From contig JBAIAA010000095.1 of assembly GCA_037893245.1 (NCBI GenBank), forward strand, positions 496,001-560,000: a stretch of 64,000 nucleotides of DNA. The letters run 5' to 3'. Below the pieces are notes generated by a model, which saw only the letters and a program-made list of their open reading frames with translations, was not told the origin of the DNA and did no database searches. Shown piece by piece: positions 37,723 to 50,026 of this stretch. Each line of letters begins with the position of its first letter. The first letter of the stretch is position 1. This DNA is from Crossaster papposus. Taxonomy: Eukaryota > Echinodermata > Asteroidea > Velatida > Solasteridae. The translations under genes and the position numbers were made by a program.

Positions 37723-38100
37723 GTTTGGTTCCAAAACCGGCGGGCCAAGTTTCGCCGCAACGAGCGAAGCCACCAGGCGGCCAAGTCATCGGTCCGACGC
37801 AACGCGGGCAACGTGAACGGCGTCGGGGTGGAACAGCCCGTCGCCGCCCGCCCGTGCCCCGTCACCAACCCGGCTGACTTCGCCTCGTGGAACCCGACCA
37901 CGTACAGCCGGCTAGCCGGCACCGTGGGCATGGCGCCCGGGATCGGGGCCGGGGGCGGCGCCGTGCCCACCACTCTCATGAACCCGTGCATGGTCAATGC
38001 TGAGAACGCTCCTGGAGTCGGACTTGGGATCGGGCCTAGTCTGGCCAACTTGAGGCTGCGAGCGAGGGAATATAGCATGCACCAAATACCGCTCATGTGA
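37723..38100 (+). CDS. Prrx: Prrx coding exon 3, homeodomain helix 3 and OAR tail
   Basis: The acceptor CAAATAG|GTTTGG opens with VWFQNRRAKFRRNER (residues 151-165). This supplies homeodomain positions 47-60 with Q50 and N51, which read the bases in the major groove. A linker rich in Pro, Gly and Ala follows, including NPADFASWNPTTYS, similar to the DYLSW-type region of vertebrate Prrx. The OAR motif is SLANLRLRAREYSMHQ (residues 256-271) and the protein ends IPLM with TGA at 38098-38100. The motif order and OAR match the Prrx family rather than Phox2 or Arx. Confidence 0.95.
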   Translation, partial: VWFQNRRAKFRRNERSHQAAKSSVRRNAGNVNGVGVEQPVAARPCPVTNPADFASWNPTTYSRLAGTVGMAPGIGAGGGAVPTTLMNPCMVNAENAPGVGLGIGPSLANLRLRAREYSMHQIPLM

Positions 38101-38221
38101 AACTGAACAAGGAGATGTGCGTTTTGGAGATGTGCGTTTTATAGTCGGCTTTCAACTGACATTTTTTGGAACCATTGCCACGGAGCAGATGTGTATAGGC
38201 TATATTTTCACAACACAGTTT

Positions 38222-38227
38222 AATAAA
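38222..38227 (+). promoter_or_regulatory. Candidate polyadenylation signal of Prrx
   Basis: AATAAA lies 122 bases after the stop codon. A second AATAAA occurs near 38915. Which is used is unknown. Confidence 0.5.
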
Positions 38228-39865
38228 GTTGTTAAAACCTTCCTCGCACGCATTATCGTACAAATTCAAACAGTAAGCACCATCTACATTTCACTACAAA
38301 CATTTGACACTAATATAGGAAAGATGTATAAACATTGCACACAAGAAAAGGTTTTCCCATGACCCACCACTCGATGAAGTCGGGTACCAAGTCTTCCCCC
38401 CTAGATGTAGGCCGAGAAACTACATGTATATAAAATAATAACGAAAGCGGCAACCTAATCTGTACATGAGTCAGACTCGTGTGAAAATCGGACTCTTTTC
38501 CCTATTAATTGGTTAAATCAATTATTAACCCTTAATTAAGCACGCGCGATAGCAACGAGTCCGCATTTCATTCATGCTCACCATCCGGGTCGTTTCTACC
38601 GTTGCCAGATGTGATGTACATACTTTCAAAACATGTTTTAACATTTTTGTTCCGGCAACGTCTAAAACAACTACATTTGGTTATTTGAGACAAACCGTTT
38701 AATGCATGCGTATTTCTAAAGGAGGCAATTTTGGGAGACAAAAAATGTTTATTTGATAAGTATAAGTCTGACATCCGTCTTAACGTACAGTAACACACTA
38801 GATACAAAGCACCTTGGGAAGGAAAATGGAGCAGTATCTGCCCCTTTTCTCTTCCCACAATTCTTGTTATCCATTGTGTGCAAATTTGCGATACGGAATT
38901 ATTTTATAGGCCTAAATAAAGTTAAGTTTCTGTGTCCGTGCTTTTAAGGTGGTTGCACCCTGAAAAAAAACAAACATTTAAATCGAATTGATAATTTTTT
39001 TCTAGCATTGCATTTGTTATGAGCTTTCAAATGAGACATCACACACACAAAACGGGTTAACGTTGAGTATAATTAGTTAATTAATTAAATTCGAATTTTG
39101 AATTAGGAGCGTCCCGTTTCTATACACGTCTTCCATGCAAAGAGATCGAACGATGTAATGCCATGGATGCTTTGGCTTCAGAATGTCTGGAATTGCACCA
39201 AATCAATCACCGCAAAACTCGCATTTTTAATACTCACCATTTTGAAAATGATGCAAATGAACCTCGCGCGCACGTACGACGAAAACAAAAAACGTTCCGA
39301 ATAGTTAACGGTAGAGGGCGCCCTTTACCACAGCAGCTGCAGCGCCCTCCACCGGCGCGTCTTTCATCATAGTACATGTAGATTGTTTTCAAACGTGATG
39401 AAAAACAAAGTGCTGTATTTAAATTCCTACGAATCTGAAACACAGAAAGTACATTTATAACTAAACCACGTTCTCGTAACACATTAGGGCCGTTTTCCAA
39501 ACCCCGGCTTATATGGGCTCCGTCATCACCACCATTGCCAAACTGCATGAACAAAGCCACAGACGAAAAAGTAAGGTTTGGAAATTACACAAACTTTCTT
39601 GTTGTGGTTTTACGGGGCACGCATGATTATATTACCGATACAAAATGTTATTAAACTTACATTTTTTTTAAAGAAACGTGTAAATATTACTGGTCCTCTA
39701 AAGTGCCAATTTTTGTTCAGATGTGACTTTTTCTATTTAATTTATGAAACTTTATGTACATAAACGTTTTTGGTTAACGTTAAATCATTGTCAAATGCTT
39801 CCAGAAATTTGTTTGCCTAACACCAGTTTGTCTAGATTTTAAATCATTTAAATAAGTCTGAGAAG
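38228..39865. other. Intergenic DNA downstream of Prrx, no gene seen
   Basis: AT-rich unique sequence with no convincing exon. The element-like motif AGAGGGCGCCCTTTACCAC near 39312 is the only short repeat noted. Confidence 0.5.
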
Positions 39866-39893
39866 TTCTAGAAAGTTCTAGAAAGTTCTAGAA
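39866..39893. promoter_or_regulatory. Six-unit heat-shock-element-like repeat
   Basis: TTCTAGAAAG is repeated with perfect phase, giving TTC at 39866, 39876, 39886 and GAA at 39871, 39881, 39891. Alternating NGAAN/NTTCN units every 5 bp are the established HSF binding pattern; six units is a very strong match. No gene start is evident nearby, so it could be chance in a simple repeat. Confidence 0.55.
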
Positions 39894-39913
39894 GAGCTAG
39901 AGCGACCCGGCCG

Positions 39914-40083
39914 TTAAGCCCCGCCCACTGCGCACGTGGGCAGCAACAGTTATTAACACGCGCGTCTCTCCAGTGCTAAAAGACTGCGTGCTCTAGCAGC
40001 GTGCGTCACGCGCGCGTGCGCGCATACCTGATATTAACATAAACCACTGTGATTGGCCAAAACATCAATAGGCGGGGCTTAAT
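39914..40083. mobile_element. About 170-bp MITE with TTAAGCCCCGCC ends
   Basis: TTAAGCCCCGCC at left pairs with GGCGGGGCTTAA at right. The interior is rich in GCGCGC. Target duplication is not separable from the end sequence. Confidence 0.6.
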
Positions 40084-40098
40084 GGATCTGCAAATTCA

Positions 40099-40446
40099 CC
40101 ATTTGCGTGTTAAATTTGAAGAATATCTGGTACACTGACTTATTCACACAGCTTGGCACAGTTTAACATTAAATTGTCCAGACCAAAGACACTGTTGCTA
40201 TATCACGTGATTCGCGGCAAGCTCTATGTAGTTACATGGGAGACGCTCAGCACCAATACAATGGGTGAGAATGGCACAAAGACACCATACCATTCCGGAG
40301 CTGGGGGTTGCTAGCGTAAGGCTTGCCCCGAATCACGTGATATAGCAACAGTGTCTTTAAGTCTGGAGAATTTAAAGTTAAACTGTGCCAAGCTTCTTGA
40401 ACAAGTCAGTGTACCAGATATTATTTAACTTTAACACGCAAATGGT
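40099..40446. mobile_element. 348-bp foldback with ACCATTTGCGTGTTAAA ends
   Basis: The arms include ATCTGGTACACTGACTT, CTTGGCACAGTTTAAC and GTTGCTATATCACGTGATTC and their complements. Pairing covers about 115 bp per arm around a 110-base centre. Confidence 0.85.
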
Positions 40447-41850
40447 CAATTGGAAGTAATAAAACCGCTATATAACGAGATGCGCAACGTGTGTACATGT
40501 ACATTGAGTCAATGAGGCAAATAAAATGTAAATGAAATACTCGACAGGAATATATTTGTGTCTGTTCTTCGTTGATGTTGTCACACATGTTAAGCCACAC
40601 CTTAGTTTGTTTTTTGCTTCCCTGGTCACGCCCCGAAAAGGAGCAGGTTATCAGCCTTTTCTACACCGGTCATGACACAATTTGTCGACAAATTTTTCCA
40701 TTTTTGTTATTCTCGTATGGTTAGCCTACATACAGAAGTTTGTACAATGAATCTTGCAACACGACAACATGAAGTGTTTTCTGTTACATAACAGCCCTAA
40801 CATTTTCTAAGAAATTGTTCGAATGGGACAACTTGCAGAATTCTGTCCAACATCAAAGACAATTTAGGCGTAAATATTTGTGACCCACCACCCCAAAACC
40901 AGGCTAAAGTCGAAATTTTTCATATGAGAGATTTTTATACCATTGGATTGCTAGCGTTTTAAGCTTTAAAATGATACATCACATGCACCAGTACCGCTAT
41001 GGAATGAAAAGCAACGACGCTGCAACAATTAGTAGTTTGCTCAATTTGAGTAATAGCAACGACAACAAAAATCAGGAGAAGGCCGATATTATCACTTTCG
41101 GGGATTTAAAAAAAGGTTTAAACATGAACAGCCTATAAATTAGAGTTTTAACCAACGATTTATGACAAAAAAAACAATCGACCGGCAACACTTTTTTTGT
41201 GTACAATGCCATATCTCGAAATGTCATTTGCCGACTTCCGCCTGGTTTTGGTTAGTCGATAGATGGCATGTAAATAGAAATGTAACACAGTGTCACACTT
41301 TGTGTCCTATTCTCAAAGAACGACTCATGTATATGTGGAAATGCACTCTAACAAACGGAAACTACGTCTATAGGGACCAGACGATTCACACTGAAATTCA
41401 AAATCGAACAGTTTGAACTGAATTAACTATTAAAGTCGACCTACAATCAGTTTGTCTTCTCAGCATTATGAAGCTATAACGGTCTAATTCAACATTCTGG
41501 TCCCTAAAGTATCACTCTTACTAGTTCAAGTTGCAGCCAACCACAATCTCTGCCCAAACTACCTACCGCGTCTGCAGCGGGCGCCGTCTGCTCGCCCTAC
41601 CGGGCCAAGTAGTCAGTTTCCACCCGTCCTATGTCACTCGTCGCGCTGCCCGACTTCACCCGCCGGTACTATGTCATCTTCCACTGGGGAAAAGGAACGA
41701 ATTTTTAGGCGGCGTTCCGAAGAATTATTCGGCCCTCCGGCTTCGCTTGGATGGCGGACTATAAATATTTTATCCCTGAAACTAGAAGCTTCCTTTTTTT
41801 TTTTTTTGGTAACCGGGCCTCGGTGAAGGTTAGCCCTACTTTGTTTGTGG

Positions 41851-41883
<33 letters not shown>

Positions 41884-42436
41884 GGGGGAGCAAGCAACTT
41901 GGCGCATACCATTAGTCTATTACGAATGGTTTTGATTTGGGTAAAGTTGTATCTATTTCAATACAGTAGCCAGCGATATTGATCCCGCCATATGAAGTGC
42001 CTCCTTTGTAGTGGTCATTGTGATTGCGGAATGTTGTGGCGCGTTTGGTAGCAATAGTAGGCCTATAGGCGTAGTATAGGCATGATATGATGGTATGAGG
42101 TAGTAAGGGAGGAGATAGTAAGGGAGAAGGATAGGGGGAGTCCCTCGGTTTCATATCTTGCTGGTATAGATCACGTCAGACAAAATAATTGGGTACATCC
42201 ACGATTCCAAATCGTGTACAAATCCTATGGAGGTCATCCGAACACGTTAGAGTACAAACAAAAGAAGAGAAGACGGTCGGACAATGCCCCGTCCACGATT
42301 GGCGGTGTTTACCAACCTGTACGCATACGTACGTATACCCTGTCGACTACCAATATTTTACGGCAGTAACAGTGATAACAAAACAAAACGAATAGGACAT
42401 GCAATATTTTGGCCTGTGCTCGAGTAGCCTTTTGAC
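40447..42436. other. Intergenic DNA, no gene seen
   Basis: Contains one end of a TGTGACCC-type repeat near 40881, a 30-G run (41853-41882) next to a T-run, and GC-richer sequence at 41540-41760 without an open exon. Nothing else was recognised. Confidence 0.5.
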
Positions 42437-42524
42437 AAGGCCTCGTGACTCTGGCTAAGCGGCTGAGATGAGTCTAGATACCCGGGGTGAACGCGCGACC
42501 GAGTGACGAATGTCACGAGGCCTT
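42437..42524. mobile_element. 88-bp hairpin element with AAGGCCTCGTGAC ends
   Basis: AAGGCCTCGTGAC at left pairs with GTCACGAGGCCTT at right. A similar but distinct small foldback (AAGGCCACTTGTCTG ends) is at 42966-43061. Confidence 0.6.
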
Positions 42525-42965
42525 TTGCAATGTAGGTTTCACTGCTCGGCATGAATTATTCATAGTACATATTAGCATGTCAATACGCCCAATCAGAACG
42601 GCGATCTCCCAGTTGGCTTCGTTCGTGATTCGTTCGTGATTCGTTCAATATCAAAGCATGTAAGAAAAGGTAAAAAAAACGTAAATAAATGTTGCTTCTG
42701 AGTTGAATATATGAATGATAAATACAAGATATCACATTTAAATCTATTTTACATGCAAAATTTCAATAAATCAGGAAGCAACTAATGATTTGAGCTAAAT
42801 ATTGTAAGTGACATGATTGGACATTCCCTGTTTGTAAAATGAACTAATCCAACTCAAATATAAGCTGACGTCACGCAGAGATACGTTCGCTGATTGGACG
42901 CTACCATAGGTAGCGATTCAAGTTGGAAACAAAGGTTAACATAAGAAATCCAAACCAGATTGATA

Positions 42966-43061
42966 AAGGCCACTTGTCTGGGCAATTCGCACTGACGTCA
43001 CTCAGGTTTTCGCGATTAGTCTCTTTTTAGTCGCCCGGCGTTTATCAGACATGTGGCCTTG
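42966..43061. mobile_element. 96-bp foldback with AAGGCCACTTGTCTG ends
   Basis: AAGGCCACTTGTCTG pairs with CAGACATGTGGCCTT with one mismatch. It contains one TGACGTCA. Confidence 0.55.
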
Positions 43062-43198
43062 TTTAAAGGCTAGTGCTCGAGAGACTCGCCAAATACTTAA
43101 CTCACCGAATGATTATTAAGAACTTTTATGCTGGCTGTCCATGTACATGTACCAATGTGCAACCTCAGTCAATAACCCCTGCTGGAGGTTGGATCACG

Positions 43199-43247
43199 GG
43201 TACGCGCGGGTGGTACGCGCAGGTGGTACGCGCAGGTGGTACGCGCG
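43199..43247 (+). repeat. 13-bp tandem repeat GGTGGTACGCGCA, 3-4 copies
   Basis: The motif GGTGGTACGCGC recurs directly with slight changes. Confidence 0.75.
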
Positions 43248-45944
43248 CGTTCTAATGCTCCTTCGATGCTTCGATCCAAAATGCGCGCGCGGCGACATAC
43301 GCATGCAAGGAAGGGCTTGGGCGTGGTTCATCATCCGATAAAGAGTTTAACCCTTCGCTGCTGTTAAAAAAATGAGTAGGCCTACCTTTCTCATCTCTCA
43401 ACTTTAAGGCCATGTGCAAATTATCTTGTACTTAGATACGGCTTGAAGTTACACAAAAGCCCCATGATTATTGATTTGTGTAATTGAGGTTGTGCATAAA
43501 CAATAATAAATATGGAGACCCAACACACTACTTTTCCTTTATTATATCGTTGACTTCATTGACTCGGAAATGCCGCTGATGTAAACTCTTTCACACAATC
43601 AAACTGCTTTTCACAATCAATTACCGCCACGTTCCCCTTTACAATAACTCACAAGGCAACCTCAACGAGATGTAAATATTGTTTAGGCCGGAACAGTTCG
43701 GGCTTGTATAAATCGTAAAACCGATAATAAATATAAAGACCTTCTTTAATACATCAATCAATTTTCATATTACTGGGCTTGATATGTTTATGGATCGTTA
43801 TTGTCAGCACAATTTTCCGGGTTGTCGCCGCACTAATTGCACGGGCTATTATAGACTCGCATGTATTTTCTGCCTCTGTATTGGAGTTAGCACCGCACAA
43901 CCATTGTCCCAACGGGCCGGCCGGACCAGACTCTAGGCGGCCACTCTGCCGTGAGCTACCGGGGCGATACGGGCCGAGTCCCGGGGCCGTTCCGGGGTCA
44001 ATGCAATTACATTGTTAAACGGTCTCGACTATTTGTTGGTACATCTCAAGACTTTGAGAGTTTGCTTGCATAGTAGTGTACAGATACAAAAAAAAGGGGA
44101 TCGGAAATTGTCTAAGTACAGAACATATTAGCTTAGCCGAAACAGGATACCAGCTAACATTTTGGTATTCCATTTACATAATGACTTGCGAGTGGTTCCC
44201 ACTGATTTATGCTTAGCGCATAAGTAGTCTGCTAAGTCAATGTAGTATTGATTGTATGCTTGGCATCTTCATGAAACTGGACCCAGGTAAATATAGGCTT
44301 GCCCAGTTTGCGGCAAACGGTTTAACGGTAGAGGGTCGGAAATTTCTTGGGAGTGAAGAAGCGATGGGTTAGCTGCATGGGTTTAGTTACGGGACCGTTA
44401 CGGGACCATTAGTGGGTTGAAGCATGGAGCTACCTCGGGGTTGTGAACCGACCCTTGTTTGAACACTCCAGCCGAAATTCGAAGCAAAATTCAAGGCATA
44501 AAGGAAGTCTTAATGTTAAAACAACTCAATGACCCTATATACACCCCAAAAGGTTTAAAATCTGTGTCGGACATATAATTTAAGGCACAAAACTATAGTT
44601 CGAATGAAGGTTGAACGGAAAACTGGGGCACCAAACATTAAACGGGGATGTTACAAAGATACAAATCCAAAATACCTACAAAATTAGCAACAAATTTGTT
44701 AACACATTTTCGGTGAAAGATCACACATTGAAGCAATGAACACAACAGATGCAGAAAACAAGCCGTATATACACGTATACTGGTGAAGTTATAAGCGGTA
44801 AAGATAGATGCACGGCTTTCGCATAATCGCAGACACCGGTAAGGTTCAAAGCGAGCGGGCATGCCCGACGCAACCAGGCCGTCTCAGAAGCTCGCCTGCC
44901 CCGGGTTCTGGGTCAAGGTTGGCTGGTCCCGGCAATTTACCCATCTAAAGGCAGCGCGCGCGGGCCGGTAACTCGCTACCGGCATGTCGATGGTTTTAAC
45001 GGCGGCTCTTATACGCCGACAAACGGGCCGGCACGACACAGCTTTGTAATCATATACCGTATCATCCGCTACACATTCTCCCCTTCTTTATCTATGGAAA
45101 TTTAGTACTTTCCTCCCATCTGGTTTTGTAAGGATCCCACCCTACTATGATTTTCCAATTAAAAGTCGTCGTATGACCGTCGGTGATATTTAGCACAATT
45201 TATCCGGTTCTGGCAAATTGCAAAAGCAAATGACGAGCCACACTTGATTTTCGAAATAAATTTGGGCGATGCAACCTATATTTTACGTTGAATAATAATA
45301 TTCCAATTAAACTAGTCAATTACACAAATCGGTCTTGCTCTTTTATATTCTACGCACAAACTTCACACTTCTACTTTTTAAATTATAGTCCAGAAGTTCA
45401 AAATTATTATCTGTACAAACAATTCCTGTATATAACCATCACGGCAATACAAATGTATAATATTACAAATCATAAATATACGAAAATCTTTATGTTCATC
45501 ACAAACGATGTTCCAAATTGTTTTCTAATTCTATATTATTTACATCTGAGTGCGCCATAGTGACTCTCCGGTGACTATAGGCGATTTGTGTTCAAGTTAA
45601 AAGTAAATTTCACTGTTCTAACACCTTGGGCGTAAAAAATAAATGGCCTTAGGTTATAATTAGTTCGATATAAAGTGTCATTTGCATAATATGATATTTA
45701 CAGCTTTCATGGCTGATGCAGATTATTCAATTTGACAAAAGAATTAACTATGTTGCTATATATATCAAATAGAAATTCTAATCTTGATATTTTATATTGT
45801 TAGACCCCAAGAAATACTAAAAATAAAGCGATAACAATGCAATGCGATACAACATACACCATTTAGGCTATTGTAACCCTTACAATATACTATTTCCTAA
45901 TGTTGCCACTGTGGTGACTTTAGGCATGATGCCTGTCTACAACA
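43248..45944. other. Intergenic DNA, no gene seen
   Basis: Mixed unique sequence. Two GC-rich islands (about 43890-44010 and 44850-45020) have short stop-containing frames on both strands and could be regulatory, but nothing proves it. 45280-45800 is AT-rich. Confidence 0.45.
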
Positions 45945-46615
45945 TACGGCAATTCGGAGGTTGCAGGTTCAAACACCTCTTCAGTCAGTTCCTTTGCTCA
46001 TCTTTATACATATCTTACAGATAGCTCAGTTGATAGGGCACCGGAATAGCAATTCGGAGGTTGCAGGTTCAAACCCCTCTTCAGTCAGTTCCTTTGCTCA
46101 ACTTTATACATATCTTACATATAGCTCAGTTGATAGGGCACCAGAATAGCAATTCGGAGGTTGCAGGTTCAAACCCCTCTTCAGTCAGTTCCTTTGCTCA
46201 TCTTTATACATATCTTACAGATAGCTCAGTTGATAGGGCACCAGAATAGCAATCCGGAGGTTAAAGGTTCAAACCTCTCTTCAGTCAGTTCCTTTGCTCA
46301 TCTTTATACATATCTTACAGATAGCTCAGTTGATAGGGCACCAGAATAGCAATCCGGACGGTTTCAGGTTCAAACCCCTCTTCAGTCAGTTCCTTTTCTC
46401 ATCTTTATACATATCTTACGGATAGCTCAGTTGATAGAGCACCGGAATAGCAATCCGGAGGTTGCAGGTTCGAACCCCTCTTCAGTCAGTTCCTTTGCTC
46501 AACTTTATACATATCTTACAGATAGCTCAGTTGATAGAGCACCGGAATGGCAATTCGGACGGTTGCAGGTTCAAACCTCTCTTCAGTCAGTTCCTTTGCT
46601 CAACTTTACACATGC
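45945..46615 (+). repeat. Tandem array of 100-bp tRNA-like units, six full plus one partial
   Basis: Each unit has an A-box (TAGCTCAGTTGATAGRGCA), an anticodon arm and a B-box (GGTTCRAACC). In the copy at about 46423-46490 the anticodon stem CCGGA/TCCGG is perfect around the loop ATAGCAA, giving anticodon AGC (Ala). The acceptor stem and T-stem do not pair well, so these are tRNA-derived relics or short transcription units rather than normal tRNA genes. Spacers (CTTTGCTCAACTTTATACAT) are nearly identical, which shows tandem amplification of the whole 100 bp. Confidence 0.8.
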
Positions 46616-47628
46616 GCATATCTTATAACTGTTATTTACATCTTCAATACAAAACCTAAAGAAAAAAGGAATGGAAAAGAGAAAAGATAGCATCTCTAAC
46701 TCGTATATTGATTTAAAAATTAAATTGCAAACCAAACTAACACTTCCCCATGTGCATACCATTAAACCTGTTCATCACTTCATTTCAAATCTAATTTAGC
46801 AATTCACAATGCTATACGTTAGACTACGTGTGATATTAACACATGTAGAAAACTACTATCAAATGACATTATAGTTGTACAGGGCTACCTAACACACGGA
46901 TATCCACAGTGTACAAAGCCACCGCTGAAATTGCTTTCCCACGTGGTGAACGACCATCATGTATTGGATAAATTGCTCGCACAGACAGTAACTTATCATC
47001 CCTGAAATGAGATTTGTAGGAGCTAATGAAATTTCTGTGTGGATCTTTTGGTATTTCTCTCTGCCCGGAATTGGTTGACTTCATGAAGACTTTATGAATT
47101 TGAGTTCACTTTTTGTAATATTTGTGATTTGATTTTCTTGAGCGAAGCTGGACTTATTATGTTGAATTTGTGTGTAGAAATTGCCATTAGTGAAACTCAG
47201 GATGCATTCTCAGTTATATGCCTCATCTTAAAACAAGGAACAATTTTTTCTTAAATAAACAACAATTTGACCCAAATGTCAAGACCTCCAAATTATAGAG
47301 TGAGGTTTTTATGATTTGACTTTTTTTGAAGTGAGGTACAAAGCAGGCCAATATTCAACTTGGTTCACCAAAATCTTAAAAATATTTACAATATTGATGC
47401 CACATCAGGGTTAAAGGTCATAGTTTCCCAAAAAATATGAAAAATACAAAATTAAAATGAAACACCTTACTTGATTGTAAATGAATAACAGTCTCAAGCA
47501 TCCTGTTAAATCCTGGCACCTGGTATGCTGTCATTCTAAAAAAAGAAAATGATTTTTTTTTCAGAAAAAAGATGACTACTTTTATTAATACCGCCTTCTA
47601 TTTACCCAATTTAGTTATATTTTATCTG
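46616..47628. other. Intergenic DNA, no gene seen
   Basis: AT-rich. Near 47470-47530 a piece (TGAATAACAGTCTCAAGCATC) matches 61610-61640, part of a diverged MITE. A 71-residue minus frame near 46869-47084 has no recognisable motif. Confidence 0.45.
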
Positions 47629-47995
47629 TGAGTGAGTGAGTTTTGGGTTTAACGCCGTACCGGCATCAGTGGCCATATTCACGGCGGGAATGTGTACAAA
47701 TATAAGACAATAGTTAGTAATAAAAACAAAACCAATCAATTGAACTGTGGAGAATATAAGAACTTTTATCAGAAGGAACAATTATCACACAGGAAAAGAA
47801 TGAGAACGATTCAAAAGAATGAAAAACCATTGTATAGAAGTATAACGATAGACTGATTCTAGGCAGTTTTCCAGGAGAATCCCGTGGAAGGCGGGCCACG
47901 GAGGATTCCCCAGACACACGGCACCCTGTCTAAATTTGTCCCGCAAGGCCGGCCGTTTCCCTTGCAGTTTAAGGGTCCGGGCCCCGCCGGTATTA
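47629..47995 (+). repeat. Possible SINE-like or transposon end with GTGAGTGAGTGAG start
   Basis: GTGAGTGAGTGAGTTTTGGG followed by TTTAACGCCGTACCGGCATC resembles a dispersed repeat type common in marine invertebrates. The right limit near GGCCGGCCGTTTCCC is a guess. Confidence 0.35.
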
Positions 47996-48518
47996 TTTTA
48001 TCTGTAGACTGCTCAGTTTCGGTTTAAGTAGGGTCAGGGAACCACACTACAATAACAACTTTTTTGTTCTTTTAAACGGGTCCATGTAATAATATTTGCA
48101 ATAAAAATACTAACCCACAAACCCGTTTATTTAAAAAATAAATCATCAAAGCAAAATGTTCCGTGTTCGATACCTTTAATGCCAAGCTTTCACAAATAAC
48201 TATTTGCCTGGTAAATAAAATCCTGCAAGTTTGACTTATGAGCAACAGTAATTTCAGTCGCGCCGCACCCTTCTATAAGAATGTGCTAACAAAGAGCCAC
48301 GCCCAGCTTAACGAAGGACTACCAAGATACGTACTGGTGTATACCTCTGTCTGAATGGTATAGGGACATGTACGCCCATCTAGCCCCCCTTATCTGCCCC
48401 CCTCACTACACCCTTGTCAATCAGCGCCCCTCACGCACCCCAGACTAGAAAGGAAATGGGTTTGGAAGGGGGCAAAGCCATGGGATTGTTAGTCAGCAAA
48501 AAATACCAAGATTACGAG

Positions 48519-48621
48519 AGGGTTGGGGTAGGGTTGGGGTAGGGCGAGGGTAGGGCCCGGGATAAGGCCAGGGGTGGGGCCCGGGGTAAGGCCAGGGGTG
48601 GGGCCAGGGGTAGGGCCGGGA
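48519..48621 (+). repeat. G-rich minisatellite
   Basis: Repeats of GGGTTGGGGTA then GGCCAGGGGTGGGGCC, with several G-tracts. Confidence 0.75.
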
Positions 48622-48823
48622 AGATGTCAACAATCCATTATTCGCTCTGCTTCTTGTACATGAAATAATGGAACCAACCACATGATCAGTACTGGTTGAT
48701 TTTGATGGAATTGGTGACTTGGACTTTTCTGTGTTTTCGCACTGACTAGTCTAGTCACAGACTCCATGTTTGAATTTACCCAACTGTTATCTGCGAATTC
48801 GATTGAACGGAAGTTGAGGTTAA

Positions 48824-49221
48824 AGGGATCGTATACGTTTGGTAATTGGAACCCATTGTTTGTTTCAATCCTATATAGTAGATAGATATATACCATAAAA
48901 CTAGCCTGTACAAATTTCATTTCAAAAGGTGGTAGCGATTTTGAGATATTGCCGAAAATCTGGAGCGGTTACATGTATGTCCACGCAGGAAGAATAATCT
49001 GCATTGGAATACACAATCTGAGAAACGTCACTGCAGTAACGCTTCTCAGATTCAATTTGTTTGGGATAACAAGTGATATCTTTTTTTATAACTGCAGTAC
49101 TCCAACCGAAGTGAACAGTTTCTAAAAATGCATTATACTATCCAAAGCTGCTGTACTTCTTACCAAGTAGGTTTTTAGTGCTATAAATTTTTGGAGTAAT
49201 TACCAAATGTATACGATCCCT
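48824..49221. mobile_element. AGGGATCGTATACG MITE, copy 4
   Basis: 398 bp between TTAA at 48820-48823 and 49222-49225. Ends match the three intronic copies. Confidence 0.88.
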
Positions 49222-49225
49222 TTAA

Positions 49226-49835
49226 CAAATTAAATGTTTATAATAGTCATACATTCACAATATTTTCAATATGTTGTAAATTGGAATGCTTTATTTTGCT
49301 TTTAAAATACACATTTATTGCCCTTGATCAGATGAGCCCCTATCACATGATGAAAAAAAAAAAAATTCTATATAATTTATTTTTCTCACTAGTCTCCACT
49401 CGCAATTTTACACAATAAGAGCTAGCTAGGGGGGGGGGGGGGGGGGGGGGGGGGAGTGGGGAGAAGAATTAAAGTTCAATTTCCTAAATTTGTACAAGAA
49501 TTGCCACCGGGGAATTCTGGACAGTCGAAGAAATGGTTCAGATTGGGTAAATGCAATCAACTAGGTGGATGGAAACCGATTAGGTTGGATCCCGAGAGGG
49601 TACAAAGGGTTAGGTATAGTTACTGCACTTCTCTCAACACCTTGTGAATGACTGCGGGGATCGGTGAAATCGGGGACCTAATCATTACTCCATCCACAGT
49701 GAATTGGTTTCATGTTTTTTAATGGGCATTGCAGGGTGGATTTCGGACGGCATGGAACGCTGTCGTTGAATTGAAAACTACCTACATATACTGTACTGAA
49801 GTTTAAAAGTGGATTGAGAAAATTGGGACGAACCA
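49226..49835. other. Intergenic DNA, no gene seen
   Basis: Holds a 26-G run (49429-49454). Short frames only. Confidence 0.45.
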
Positions 49836-49922
49836 TGGGCTTTATTCGCGAGTCGGCCATATATGGAATTGAAAGTTAAACAAAATTTCTTTGTTTGGAA
49901 CTTGCCGATAGAAATTACTTAA

Positions 49923-50008
49923 CCCTAACTCGATCCCTCACCATTGTTATTGAACAATACAATTCCTTCAAAATCCTCCAACTTCCTTTGTTTTGTAAGG
50001 AGTTAGGG
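49923..50008. mobile_element. 86-bp TTAA micro-MITE with CCCTAACTC ends
   Basis: TTAA at 49919-49922 and 50009-50012. Ends CCCTAACTC and GAGTTAGGG. Nearly identical to 63179-63260. Confidence 0.88.
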
Positions 50009-50026
50009 TTAAAGGTAATTACAAAT

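Noticed and set aside
46415-46490. A functional tRNA-Ala gene
   Set aside because: The anticodon arm is good but the acceptor and T stems do not pair, and all six copies share these faults.
45842-46659. SSVDRAPE/AQLIGHRNS small proteins
   Set aside because: They are translations of the tRNA-like units, a common artefact of A-box and B-box sequence.
46869-47084. 71-codon minus-strand frame
   Set aside because: No recognisable motif, splice context or coding composition. Probably chance.
49919-50012. Interstitial telomere fragment (CCCTAA)
   Set aside because: Only one CCCTAA at each end in inverted orientation, bounded by TTAA: element ends, not telomere repeats.
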